From positions 30,173,083-30,237,082 of the forward strand of contig NC_049903.1 of NCBI RefSeq assembly GCF_001411555.2: a stretch of DNA of 64,000 nt. Direction: 5' to 3'. Each line of letters opens with the position of its first letter. Position 1 is the first letter of the stretch. The DNA is from Juglans regia. Its lineage: Eukaryota; Streptophyta; Magnoliopsida; Fagales; Juglandaceae. The notes beneath the pieces are model-generated. The model saw only the letters and a list, made by a program, of their open reading frames with translations. It was not told where the DNA came from and searched no databases. A program made the position numbers and the translations under genes. Below, one piece after another: positions 35,368 through 45,675 of this stretch.

Positions 35368-37693
35368 TGTGAGATCTCTAGTTTCACTTATATTTTTAAT
35401 TCCTTATTTTTGAGGTGTTATATTGTTATTTTAATTAATGTGTTAATTAAATTATGTTGTTTGTTATTTGTTTTGGTATTTTATTTTATTGTTTTGTTAA
35501 TTTATTTTAGAGTATGTTATTTTGGTTATTTGTATTGTTTTTATTTTTTTTTTGGGCTTGTGTTTGTTTTTGGGCTTATTATTTGTGTTTTATTTCGTTG
35601 GGCCGTGTGTGTGTTGTGTGTGTTAGCTGAAGCCCAGCCGAAGACCGGCCCAGCCCATAGCCCCGGCCCAGCCCGTGCGGCCTGTGAGCAGCCAGCCCCT
35701 CCCCTTAAGTTGAACGGCGCCGTTTGGGTCAAAATGAAGCTAGGGCTTCATCTCTTCATCTCTTCTCTTCTGCGCCGCACACTTCTTCATCTTCTTATCC
35801 TTCTTTCTTCTTCTTCTTCCTGCACGCAGCACACAGCTGCTGCCGAAAACGGAACCCAGCCGTGAGCCACCTCCACCTTCATCTCTCTCTCGTGTCATTC
35901 GGCATGCACCCCGTGAGCTTGCTGTCAACCCGTGGCATCGCGCGGTCACTTGACCTTCCGCAAGCTCCTCGGTGTCGATGGGCATGGCTTCCGTGAGTGC
36001 CACCGTGCCACGCGTCCGCGAGAGGACTTCTTTTTCTTCACGGCATGCTGCCGTTATTTCCTTCCTCCACTGTGCGACACGCACGCCATGCGAACCGCCG
36101 CATTTGGCCTATAAATAGGCCACGGCTTCTCATGGTTTTGGGATCTCCGATTTTGGTGTTATCTGAGAATTTTAGGTTTTAAAACCGAGTGAATTTTGTA
36201 AGCTTTTTCGAGTGTGTTTGGTTCGGAAATTGTGAATTTTTGGGTGTGATCCGAGAGTTCAAAGAGGGATGCTGTACTGTGTTTTTGAAAATTAGTTCTA
36301 CTCAATTTCTTGTTAAAATTGGGTTGTAAATGGTGAGTGTTGTGAGACTGTTGTCGTGTATGGTGTTGTGAAATTATTGGTTGTTGCTGTGTAACAAAAA
36401 CCCAAGTTTTTGGGCACCGTCTTGTTGTGTGCTGCTGTTGCACCATTGCCTTGTACAACTGTCCATTCGATTGATCTTTCAGATTATTCCACTCAACGTG
36501 TGTATGTAATTTTCCAGTTTTATAAATAAATTGTTGCATTTATTGGCTTTATAAATTGTGGTATTTGTGGAACTATTGACTGTATTAATTTCTTGGAAAT
36601 TGGGCCTTGAGCCGGATTGGAGGATGGGATTACGCGTGAAATTATCAAACTGTATTTCGACGTTATTTGAGAATTTGTAATTGAATTATTTAAATGCATA
36701 TTTCAATAAGCTGTTGAAAAGCATATTTATCGTTTTATTAAATTGTGCGGTGATGTCACGAAGTCTGTTGGATATTGATACTGTTGCATGGATGCGTGTG
36801 TTTCACGACCCCAAGCCGAGATGGGGCATTATCTCGGTGGAGCTCCTCTGGTCACTCGGGAACGTAACAGACTGACGTGACATCCCCTGAGTTGTCGCAG
36901 GGCGACGATGGGAACGGACGAGACGGTAACGCTCTCGTACCGATTCCGTGACCTTTGGCTGGCGAGGTTAGAGGATGATCGGCTACGTACGCGCTAAGCG
37001 CGGAACCGAGCATCACTCGTTACGAAGTCTCATGCACGGACATTACCTGTGATGTGACGAAGAGAGCCAGGTCGTGTGGATGGTCCCTAGGGGAGACCGT
37101 GGCGCATGCTTAATGACTAATAATTCTGATTGGACCAAAATGGGATTTTTGGTGTAAGTGGTTAAAAAGAGTATTTTGGGAATAAATATATATTTTGTAT
37201 TATTGTGAATTATGTGCGTTTGGGGACGCGTGTTATTTTTTATATCTCTTGAATGTTATTTCGGTTAATTATGTATTGAGATGTCATAATCTCATGGTGG
37301 TGTTTTACCCTACGGTTCCGTTTTATGGTTCCGTAGAATCTGACGCAGAGCCTGAGTATGAACCTGAGGAATCAGCTCCGCCAGAGGGTTGACTTGCTGA
37401 GTTACTGTTCAATGTTATGGGATTTGTTTCCCCTATGTTATTTTCTGTATTTACTTTATCTCTCGGATGACTGTTTAATCCTTGTAAAGTTATGTTATAT
37501 GTTTTTTTTAAAACAAATTCTGGTACTGAATGAAGAAAGACTTTTTATTTCTCCGCTGCGTATATTATTTTGTACACTTATTGCATGTGGTACACACTCT
37601 GAGCACTGGTCGATGGGGTGCGTGATCCGTGTGATCATCATCCCGGTGTCACGAACTCCACTAAAATAACACGTGGGGGTCGAGGGCGCCACA
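35368..37693 (+). repeat. 5' LTR of the Ty3 element
   Basis: It runs TGTGAGATCTC...GCGCCACA, 2326 bp. The start was chosen because the 3' LTR follows the purine tract GGAGGGGAGGT with the same TGTGAGATC. It contains a TATA box near 36110. The CTTCTTCTTC-rich part near 35780 and the frames predicted on both strands are LTR sequence, not genes. Confidence 0.92.
36110..36117 (+). promoter_or_regulatory. LTR TATA box (TATAAATA), 5' LTR
   Basis: TATAAATA sits in the near-palindrome GGCCTATAAATAGGCC and is identical in both LTRs. It is the likely U3 promoter driving the genomic transcript. Confidence 0.75.
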
Positions 37694-37695
37694 GG

Positions 37696-37707
37696 TGGTA
37701 TCAGAGC
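37696..37707 (+). other. Primer-binding site (TGGTATCAGAGC)
   Basis: The exact plant initiator tRNA-Met complement lies two bases after the 5' LTR, the standard priming site for minus-strand synthesis in this lineage. Confidence 0.9.
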
Positions 37708-37834
37708 GGTCTGGCTCTGGGTAACACCGTGTAAATACCTAGGTGCAGTACCAGAAAATTTTATTGTATATTTTTTAATTGTTATTTATTTTAAATATCG
37801 AGTTTTAAAAAAAATATACGTTTTTATTAGAAGG

Positions 37835-38941
37835 ATGGACCGATCTGGAATACCACATTCGGAACCTGAGAATGACTTGACTCATGCTGATGTGAATGTT
37901 GCTATGGCTAGAGCCTTGACCCGTATGACAGAATTTCTCCAACTAAATTATCAGCCGCAAAGAGAGCAACAAAATGGTTGTCCGTATGAACGCTTTTTAG
38001 CTCATAGGACCCCTGCGTTTTCCGGACAAGAGGATCCACTTCGTGCTGGGAGGTGGATTAGTGATCTCGAAAAGACATTCGAGATATGTGGGTGCACTGA
38101 AACTCAGAAAGTTTTATACGCAAGTTACCTACTGCAAGGTGATGCAACTGCTTGGTGGGAAACCAAGCGAGAACTTTTGGAAATGGAGTTAGGATCTATT
38201 GCAGCGGTATCTTGGGTACGTTTTAAAAGGGAATTTAATGACCGGTTTTTCCCGAACACTATGAGGAAGCAGAAGGCCCGGGAGTTTAATAACTTAGTGC
38301 AAGGAGAGATGACGATTGAGCAATATGCTCGGAGGTTTATAGAACTCGGGAAATTTGCTACGCATTTAATTGCCACTGAGGAAATGCGGATTGAGCGATT
38401 TCAGGAAGGTTTACGTCGGGAAATTCGTAGACAGGTTGCTTGTCTGCAAATTCTGACCTTCCAACAACTGGTGGAAGTTGCTACAATTGCAGAGCGGGAA
38501 TTTATTGAGCCTATTACCACTTCATTTGGACAAAAGAAAAGAAATTTCGGGGAAGGTAGTAGTACTGGGTCTGCATCTAAGTTTACTACCAGGACTGGAG
38601 CCCGACCGCAGATGACCACTGGAGTACGAATGGGGGGACGAGCTCCAGTTTGTGGCAAATGTAATAGGTCGCATGTAGGTGAGTGTCATTTGTCTGGGAT
38701 TCAATGTTTCAGATGTGGGCAAACGGGGCATCTTGCTCGCAATTGCCCTACCATGTTTCAGGCAAACCGAGGTGGTTACCGCGGTGGAAGGACTACCCCA
38801 AGACCATCTGTTCAGGCTAGGGTTTATGCAGTGACCCCCGGTGAGATAGACGAAGAAGCACCAGAGACTCAAAATGCTGGAGTCATTACAGGTTCAGATT
38901 CCTATCCAATCAATTTGATATTGATGTATTGTGTGTTTTGA
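37835..38941 (+). CDS. Ty3 gag (capsid and nucleocapsid)
   Basis: I start at ATG 37835 because the longer upstream frame lies in the LTR and PBS. The frame gives 368 aa. The retrotransposon-gag patch includes LEKTFEICGCTE and AWWETKREL. A zinc knuckle CFRCGQTGHLARNC begins near residue 291, preceded by CGKC. It forms the virus-like particle and binds the RNA. The last 16 codons after VITG (GSDSYPIN..MYCVF) look unrelated to gag and belong to the intron-like segment at 38892-38979, after which the pol frame begins. Confidence 0.9.
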   Translation: MDRSGIPHSEPENDLTHADVNVAMARALTRMTEFLQLNYQPQREQQNGCPYERFLAHRTPAFSGQEDPLRAGRWISDLEKTFEICGCTETQKVLYASYLLQGDATAWWETKRELLEMELGSIAAVSWVRFKREFNDRFFPNTMRKQKAREFNNLVQGEMTIEQYARRFIELGKFATHLIATEEMRIERFQEGLRREIRRQVACLQILTFQQLVEVATIAEREFIEPITTSFGQKKRNFGEGSSTGSASKFTTRTGARPQMTTGVRMGGRAPVCGKCNRSHVGECHLSGIQCFRCGQTGHLARNCPTMFQANRGGYRGGRTTPRPSVQARVYAVTPGEIDEEAPETQNAGVITGSDSYPINLILMYCVF

Positions 38942-38979
38942 TTGATAGATTTCATCAGTAATTTTCTAATTTATTTTAG
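38892..38979 (+). other. Intron-like segment between gag and protease
   Basis: The 88-bp segment starts GTTCAG after ACAG and ends TTTATTTTAG. It is T-rich, with a CTAAT about a dozen bases before the AG. AGGT occurs at both junctions. Without the segment the gag frame (…VITG) would run straight into the protease frame (RVRLFEFY), a junction resembling the usual fused gag-pol of Tekay-type elements. With it, gag ends at a TGA at 38939-38941. It could be a real intron, a chance insertion or an artefact. Confidence 0.6.
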
Positions 38980-41900
38980 GTAGAGTTCGACTATTTGAAT
39001 TTTATGCATGCACTCTGTTTGACTCCGGAGCATCTCAATCGTTTATATCTACTACTTTTGCACGGATGTGCAATTTAGTCTTTAAACCTTTATCATAGTC
39101 TTTATTGGTGAAGTTGCCAAATGGAGAGACTGTTTGGTGTTCTAAGGTTACCCTAGGTTGTCCTTTGATGATTAGTGGAATGATTCTTAAAGCAGATCTG
39201 ATAATGTTTAAGCTACTTGAATTTGATATTATTTTAGGAATGGACTGGTTATATCAGTATTTTGCCAGTATTAATTGCCGTAGTCGGATAGTTAGTTTCC
39301 AACTACCCGGAGGGAAGTATTTAGAGTTTGCTGGGAGTAAAGTAAAGTCAAAACCTACAGTTATATCCGCCATTCAAGCAAGTAGAGACTTGGCAAGTGG
39401 AGCTGACGCTTTCTTAGTTCAAGTAATGCCTGTACTTTCGGAAAAGAAATCTTTAGCAAAAATTCCGATTGTGGAGGAGTTTTCCGATGTATTTGTGGAT
39501 GATTTACCTGGATTACCACCTGTTCGTGATTTGGAGTTCGCCATCGATCTAGAATCCGGTGCGGCACCAGTTCATAAGGCCCCGTACCGAATGGCGCCAG
39601 CAGAATTAAAAGAGCTGAAAAATCAACTACAAGAACTGGTAGATAAAGGGTTTATCCAGCCTAGTTATTCACCTTGGGGCGCACCAGTTTTATTTGTTAA
39701 AAAGAAAGATGGTACTCTCAGAATGTGCATAGATTACCGAGAACTCAATGAAGTAACCATCAAGAATAAATACCCCTTACCTCGGATTGATGACTTATTC
39801 GATCAACTTCAGGGTGCAACAACTTTTTCAAAGATTGACCTAAAGTCGGGATACTATCAATTGAGGATTAAGGAACAGGATATACCTAAGACTGCCTTTA
39901 GGTCTAGGTATGGGCATTATGAGTTTAAAGTGATGCCTTTTGGTTTAGCCAATGCCCCTGCAGCCTTTATGGATATGATGAATAGGGTATTTCGACTTTA
40001 TCTAGATTCCTTTGTGATTGTTTTTATTGATGATATATTAGTTTATTCTCAAGATTCGGAGCAACACGCCGGTCATCTTCGTTTTGTTCTGAGTAAGTTG
40101 AGAGAACATCAGCTTTATGCAAATCTGAATAAGTGTGAATTTTGGTTGGAAGAGATTAAGTTTCTTGGTCATGTCATGTCCCGGAATGGCGTAGCAGTTG
40201 ATCCAAGTAAGATCGAATCTGTCTTGGCATGGCCGCGTCCTTCATCGGTACACGAAATTCGAAGCTTCTTGGGACTTGCTGGTTACTATCGAAGGTTTGT
40301 GGAGGGCTTTGCTCGATTGTCTGGACCTCTCATTTCACTTACAAGGAAAAATGTGGAGTTTGTCTGGTCTGACAAATGTGAGAAAAGTTTTCAAGAATTG
40401 AAGAAGAGGTTAACTACAACACCTGTGTTGGCACTTCCAGAACCTCATAAACCGTTTGTAGTATTTAGCGATGCTTCCAAATTTGGTTTGGGATGTGTTC
40501 TTATGCAAGAAGGAAAAGTCGTGGCATATGCATCTCGTCAATTGAAAGATCATGAAAAGAATTATCCCACTCATGATTTGGAGCTAGCAGCTGTGGTTTT
40601 CGCTCTCAAGATTTGGCGGTACTATTTATATGGTGAGGCCTGTGAAATTTTCACTGATCATAAAAGTCTTAAACATCTCTTCTCGCAAAAAAATCTTAAT
40701 ATGAGACAGAGGAGATGGTTAGAGTTAATTAGTGATTATCAATGTGAGATTAAATATCATCCTGGAAAAGCAAATCTGGTTGCAGATGCACTTAGTCGGA
40801 AGTCTTATTCGATTAATGAGGCTGAATCACCAGGGTTGGACTCTCTTCTTTTTAGTATGAGGAGACTTCTTGCTAAGAGTTCTCAACAGGAAGAAGTGTT
40901 GACTTCAATTCTTGATATTCGAGTTCTTGATTTTAAGGAGTTAAAGACTCTGCAGGAAAATGACTCTAAGTTGTTTGACATTAGAGAAAGAGTAAAGAAG
41001 TCGCAAGGACCCGCGCATTTCAGTCTAAGTAGAGAAGATATTCTTTTATTCCGAAATCGTAGGGTGATTCCTACAGATTCAGAATTTAAAGAAAGAATCT
41101 TGACTGAAGCCCATGCAGCTCCTTATTCTGTTCATCCTGGAAGTACAAAGATGTATCGAGATTTGAAGAAAAGTTTTTGGTGGGGAGGTATGAAGAGAGA
41201 CGTTGCTTTATTTATTGAAAAATGTACTACTTGTCGACAGGTTAAAGCTGAGCATCAAAGGCCTGCTGGCTATCTTCAACCACTCCCGATTCCCGAGTGG
41301 AAATGGGACGACATCGCAATGGACTTTGTTATAGGACTACCAAGAACGCCTAGTGGGAAAAATTCAATTTGGGTAATTATTGATCGTCTAACCAAGTGTG
41401 CCCATTTCTTACCTATATCTAACACTAATACTTTGGGAAGTTTGACTCGGTTATATGTCAAGGAAATTGTACGTCTTCATAGAATTCCCAAGAGTATAGT
41501 GTCAGATAGGGACCCACGTTTCACATCTCACTTCTGGAAAAGTTTGCAAACAGCTTTGGGCATCAAGTTAAAATTCAGCAGTGCTTATCATCCCCAGACT
41601 GACGGCCAATCAGAACGCACTATTCAGACTCTTGAGGATATGTTGCGAGCCTGTGTTTTGGATTTTAAAGGAAGTTGGGAAAATCATCTATCGCTTATAG
41701 AGTTTGCTTATCATAACAGTTTTCAAGCAACTATTCAAATGGCCCCTTATGAAGCTCTTTATGGGAGAAAATGTAGGTCTCCCTTGTTTTGGGATGAAGT
41801 CGGCGAAGGTAATCTACTTGGACCAGAAATTATTCAGGAGTTGAGAAATCAGGTTCAAGTTATAAAAAACAAGATGACAGCTGCTCAGAGTCGTCAAAAG

Positions 41901-42362
41901 AGTTATTCGGACACGAGAAGAAGAGATTTATTATTTGAGGATGGTGATTGGGTTTATCTCAAGGTTTCTCCAATGAAAGGCGTTAAGCATTTCGGTAAAA
42001 AAGGGAAACTTAGCCCGAGATATGTTGGCCCTTTTCAAATTCTGGAGAAGATTGGACCCGTTGCTTATCGTATTGCCTTGCCTGAATATTTTGGAGAGAT
42101 TCATGATGTTTTCCACGTGTCGTCATTAAAGAAGAGCTTTGGACAGCAAGAACCGCGTTTCGTTGACCCCGAAAGCATTCAACTTCGGCCTGATCTCACG
42201 TATGAAGTTGTTCCAACTCAGATCTTGGATAGAAAGGAACAACAGTTAAGATCTAAGACGATACCATTAGTTATGGTATCATGGGGAGATCCTTTGGCTC
42301 AGGATTTTTCTTGGGAGAGAGAAGTAGATATGAGAAAGTTCTATCCTTACTTGTTTGGATAG
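38980..42362 (+). pseudogene. Ty3 pol: protease, RT, RNase H, integrase, chromodomain
   Basis: The frame is open from 38980 except for one TAG at 39096-39098 (after KPLS). Protease LFDSGAS lies before that stop. Numbering from the ATG at 39105, RT has FIDDILVYS (about 307-315); RNase H has [11 protein letters not shown] (about 453), TDHKSL and NLVADALSR; integrase has the HPGS..CTTC zinc region, MDFV (about 740), SDRDPRF (about 799) and SERTIQ (about 835), giving the D-D-E triad; GPFQI lies near 974; a chromodomain-like tail ([15 protein letters not shown]) ends the 1085-residue frame. Chromodomains in this group direct integration to chromatin. The stop separates protease from RT, so this copy needs readthrough or help from other copies. 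Confidence 0.9.
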
Positions 42363-42465
42363 TTTGAATGTTGCTTTCTTTCTCAAGCTTTTGATAAGCT
42401 TTGTTTTCTATCTTGGTTTTTGAATCAAAGATGAACTTGGCAATTTCGAGGATGAAATTTCTTTT

Positions 42466-42477
42466 AAGGAGGGGAGG
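42466..42477 (+). other. Polypurine tract of the Ty3 element
   Basis: AAGGAGGGGAGG lies directly before the 3' LTR start TGTGAGATC. It is the expected plus-strand primer and defines the LTR boundary. Confidence 0.88.
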
Positions 42478-42478
42478 T

Positions 42479-44803
42479 TGTGAGATCTCTAGTTTCACTT
42501 ATATTTTTAATTCCTTATTTTTGAGGTGTTATATTGTTATTTTAATTAATGTGTTAATTAAATTATGTTGTTTGTTATTTGTTTTGGTATTTTATTTTAT
42601 TGTTTTGTTAATTTATTTTAGAGTATGTTATTTTGATTATTTGTATTGTTTTTATTTTTTTTTTGGCTTGTGTTTGTTTTTGGGCTTATTATTTGTGTTT
42701 TATTTCGTTGGGCCGTGTGTGTGTTGTGTGTGTTAGCTGAAGCCCAGCCGAAGACCGGCCCAGCCCATAGCCCCGGCCCAGCCCGTGCGGCCTGTGAGCA
42801 GCCAGCCCCTCCCCTTAAGTTGAACGGCGCCGTTTGGGTCAAAATGAAGCTAGGGCTTCATCTCTTCATCTCTTCTCTTCTGCGCCGCACACTTCTTCAT
42901 CTTCTTATCCTTCTTTCTTCTTCTTCTTCCTGCGCGCAGCACGCAGCTGCTGCCGAAAACGGAACCCAGCCATGAGCCACCTCCACCTTCATCTCTCTCT
43001 CGTGTCGTTCGGCATGCACCCCGTGAGCTTGCTGTCAACCCGTGGCATTTCGCGGTCACTTGACCTTCCGCAAGCTCCTCGGTGTCGATGGGCATGGCTT
43101 CCGTGAGTGCCACCGTGCCACGCGTCCGCAAGAGGACTTCTTTTTCTTCACGGCATGCTGCCGTTATTTCCTTCCTCCACCGTGTGACACGCACGCCATG
43201 CGAACCGCCGCATTTGGCCTATAAATAGGCCACGGCTTCTCATGGTTTTGGGATCTCCGATTTTGGTGTTATCTGTGAATTTTAGGTTTTAAAACAGAGT
43301 GAATTTTGTAAGCTTTTTCGAGTGTGTTTGGTTCGGAAATTGTGAATTTTTGGGTGTGATCCGAGAGTTCAAAGAGGGATGCTGTACTGTGTTTTTGAAA
43401 ATTAGTTCTACTCAATTTCTTGTTAAAATTGGGTTGTAAATGGTGAGTGTTGTGAGACTGTTGTGGTGTATGGTGTTGTGAAATTATTGGTTGTTGCTGT
43501 GTAACAAAAACCCAAGTTTTTAGGCACTGTCTTGTTGTGTGCTGCTGTTGCACCATTGCCTTGTACAACTGTCCATTCGATTGATCTTTCAGATTATTCC
43601 ACTCAACGTGTGTATGTAATTTTCCAGTTTTATAAATAAATTGTTGCATTTATTGGCTTTATAAATTGTGGTATTTGTGGAACTATTGATTGTATTAATT
43701 TCTTGGAAATTGGGCCTTGAGCCGGATTGGAGGATGGGATTACGCGTGAAATTATCAAACTGTATTTCGACGTTATTTGAGAATTTGTAATTGAATTATT
43801 TAAATGCATATTTCAATAAGCTGTTGAAAAGCATATTTATCGTTTTATTAAATTGTGCGGTGATGTCACAAAGTCTATTGGATATTGATACTGTTGCGTG
43901 GATGCGTGTGTTTCACGACCCCAAGCCGAGATGGGGCATTATCTCGGTGGAGCTCCTCTCGTCACTCGGGAACGTAAAAGACTGACGTGACATCCCCTGA
44001 GTTGTCGCAGGGCGATGATGGGAACGGACGAGACGGTAATGCTCTCGTACCGATTCCGTGACCTTTGGCTGGCGAGGTTAGAGGATGATCGGCTACGTAC
44101 GCGCTAAGCGCGGAACCGAGCATCACTTGTTACGAAGTCTCATGCACGGACGTTACCTGTGATGTGACGAAGAGAGCCAGGTCGTGTGGATGGTCCCTAG
44201 GGGAGACCGTGGCGCATGTTTAATGACTAATAATTCTGATTGGACCAAAATGGGATTTTTTGTGTAAGTGGTTAAAAAGAGTATTTTGGGAATAAATATA
44301 TATTTTGTATTATTGTGAATTATGTGCGTTTGGGGACGCGTGTTATTTTTTATATCTCTTGAATGTTATTTCGATTAATTATGTACTGAGATGTCATAAT
44401 CTCATGGTGGTGTTTTACCCTACGGTTCCGTTTTATGGTTCCGTAGAATCTGACGCAGAGCCTGAGTATGAACCTGAGGAATCAGCTCCGCCAGAGGGTT
44501 GACTTGCTGAGTTACTGTTCAATGTTATGGGATTTGTTTCTCCTATGTTATTTTCTGTATTTACTTTATCTGTCGGATGACTGTTTAATCCTTGTAAAGT
44601 TATGTTATATGTTTTTTTAAAAACAAATTCTGGTACTGAATGAAGAAAGGTTTTTTATTTCTCCGCTGCGTATATTATTTTGTACACTTATTGCATGTGG
44701 TACACACTCTGAGCACTGGTCGATGGAGTGCGTGATCCGTGTGATCATCATCCCGGTGTCACAAACTCCACTAAAATAACACGTGGGGGTCGAGGGCGCC
44801 ACA
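42479..44803 (+). repeat. 3' LTR of the Ty3 element
   Basis: The 2325-bp partner of 35368-37693, ending GCGCCACA. Most differences are C/T or G/A changes, for example at CG sites near 42943 and 42953, as expected from methylated-cytosine decay. Confidence 0.92.
43220..43227 (+). promoter_or_regulatory. LTR TATA box, 3' LTR copy
   Basis: Same GGCCTATAAATAGGCC context as in the 5' LTR. It could drive read-out transcription into the neighbouring CACTA sequence. Confidence 0.65.
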
Positions 44804-45280
44804 TGAAAATTATCCAAGAAATTTTCTCACAAAAATATGTACTGTAAAGTATCTAAATGTATCGATAATTGAATCTCTACAGATCCTAACCAATAGAATC
44901 ATTTAAACAAACAATCTAAAAGAAGTTTTAGTTTCAGTTGGACTCTACTGACGGAGCGAATTTGTCGTGAAGAATTCTCCTGACAGAATGCTGACACTCG
45001 CGATAAATTCTCTCTACAAAAACTGAGCCTAGTTCAACTTCTTTTCTGGATAAGAGCATATTCATTAGGACTCGATTTTCATACTTATGACTTATCTAAA
45101 CAACCTCTAATACTACCTAGATAAACTCAATATTGTTATAGATAAAGTCAAAATAATTTACATTCATCTAAAATAAAAAATTAATGGTAAGATAAACTCT
45201 ATCATCTTAGTTACCTAGTCATATCCAAAGTTATCAACTTAGCCATCTCATCTAATCCTAACCAAACTTTTACATCTACA

Positions 45281-45520
45281 GAACGTATGTACTAGTTGAT
45301 AGTTCAAACTTACTATTTGACGTTCAAATATTTTACTATTCAAATTCATTCGAAACCTTAGAGTATTATTGGAACAGTTATGTAATTTTTTCTTTTCCTA
45401 ATGGTTGTTCAAACGCAGTTTATGCATCACTTTCGAATATCTTATTAAACCGTTCGAATCGTTAGCACTTATTAAATGTTCGAACGGCTTTTTTGCATTC
45501 GAACAGTATAATATTTTTTT
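45281..45520 (+). repeat. Left subterminal TTCGAA-motif array (second part)
   Basis: A continuation of the array at 34680-34923 beyond the retroelement insert, with GTTCGAATCG, GTTCGAACGG, ATTCGAACAG and GTTCAAA variants. Confidence 0.7.
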
Positions 45521-45675
45521 CAACCCATTAATAGAAAACAAAATATACATAAATAAAATCTGAAAACACATTAATACATGTTCAACAAATATAAAAGTAG
45601 TCTCGTAAGTGCAAATCAACTAAATAAAATAGTAGTCTTCATAATACAAAAAATCTTCTCTATAAATTAAGTTTT

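Larger units (their letters stand above)
35368..44803 (+). mobile_element. Nearly intact Ty3/gypsy Tekay-like chromovirus
   Basis: It has two LTRs of about 2.33 kb, a PBS, gag, protease, RT, RNase H, integrase with a chromodomain-like C-terminus, and a polypurine tract. That domain order and the long LTRs fit the Tekay/Del group. It is flanked by TGAAAAT at 35361-35367 and 44804-44810. Hand comparison of the LTRs gives about 36 substitutions and 1 indel, roughly 1.5 percent, so insertion was fairly recent. It has one in-frame TAG in pol and an 88-bp insertion-like segment between gag and protease. Confidence 0.93.
34924..45280 (-). mobile_element. Solo copia-type LTR (copy C) interrupted by a Ty3 element
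   Basis: Sequence 34924-35367 continues at 44804-45280 and together matches LTR copies A and B. It starts TGAAATTACCC and ends TTTTACATCTACA. It is flanked by GAACG at 34919-34923 and 45281-45285, an exact 5-bp target duplication. Removing the insert gives about 914 bp with no internal region, so it is a solo LTR left by recombination. Confidence 0.88.

Noticed and set aside
35410..36539. Frames of 114-151 aa duplicated at 42401-43649
   Set aside because: They lie inside the two LTRs and are duplicated only because the LTRs are; they are U3/R sequence.
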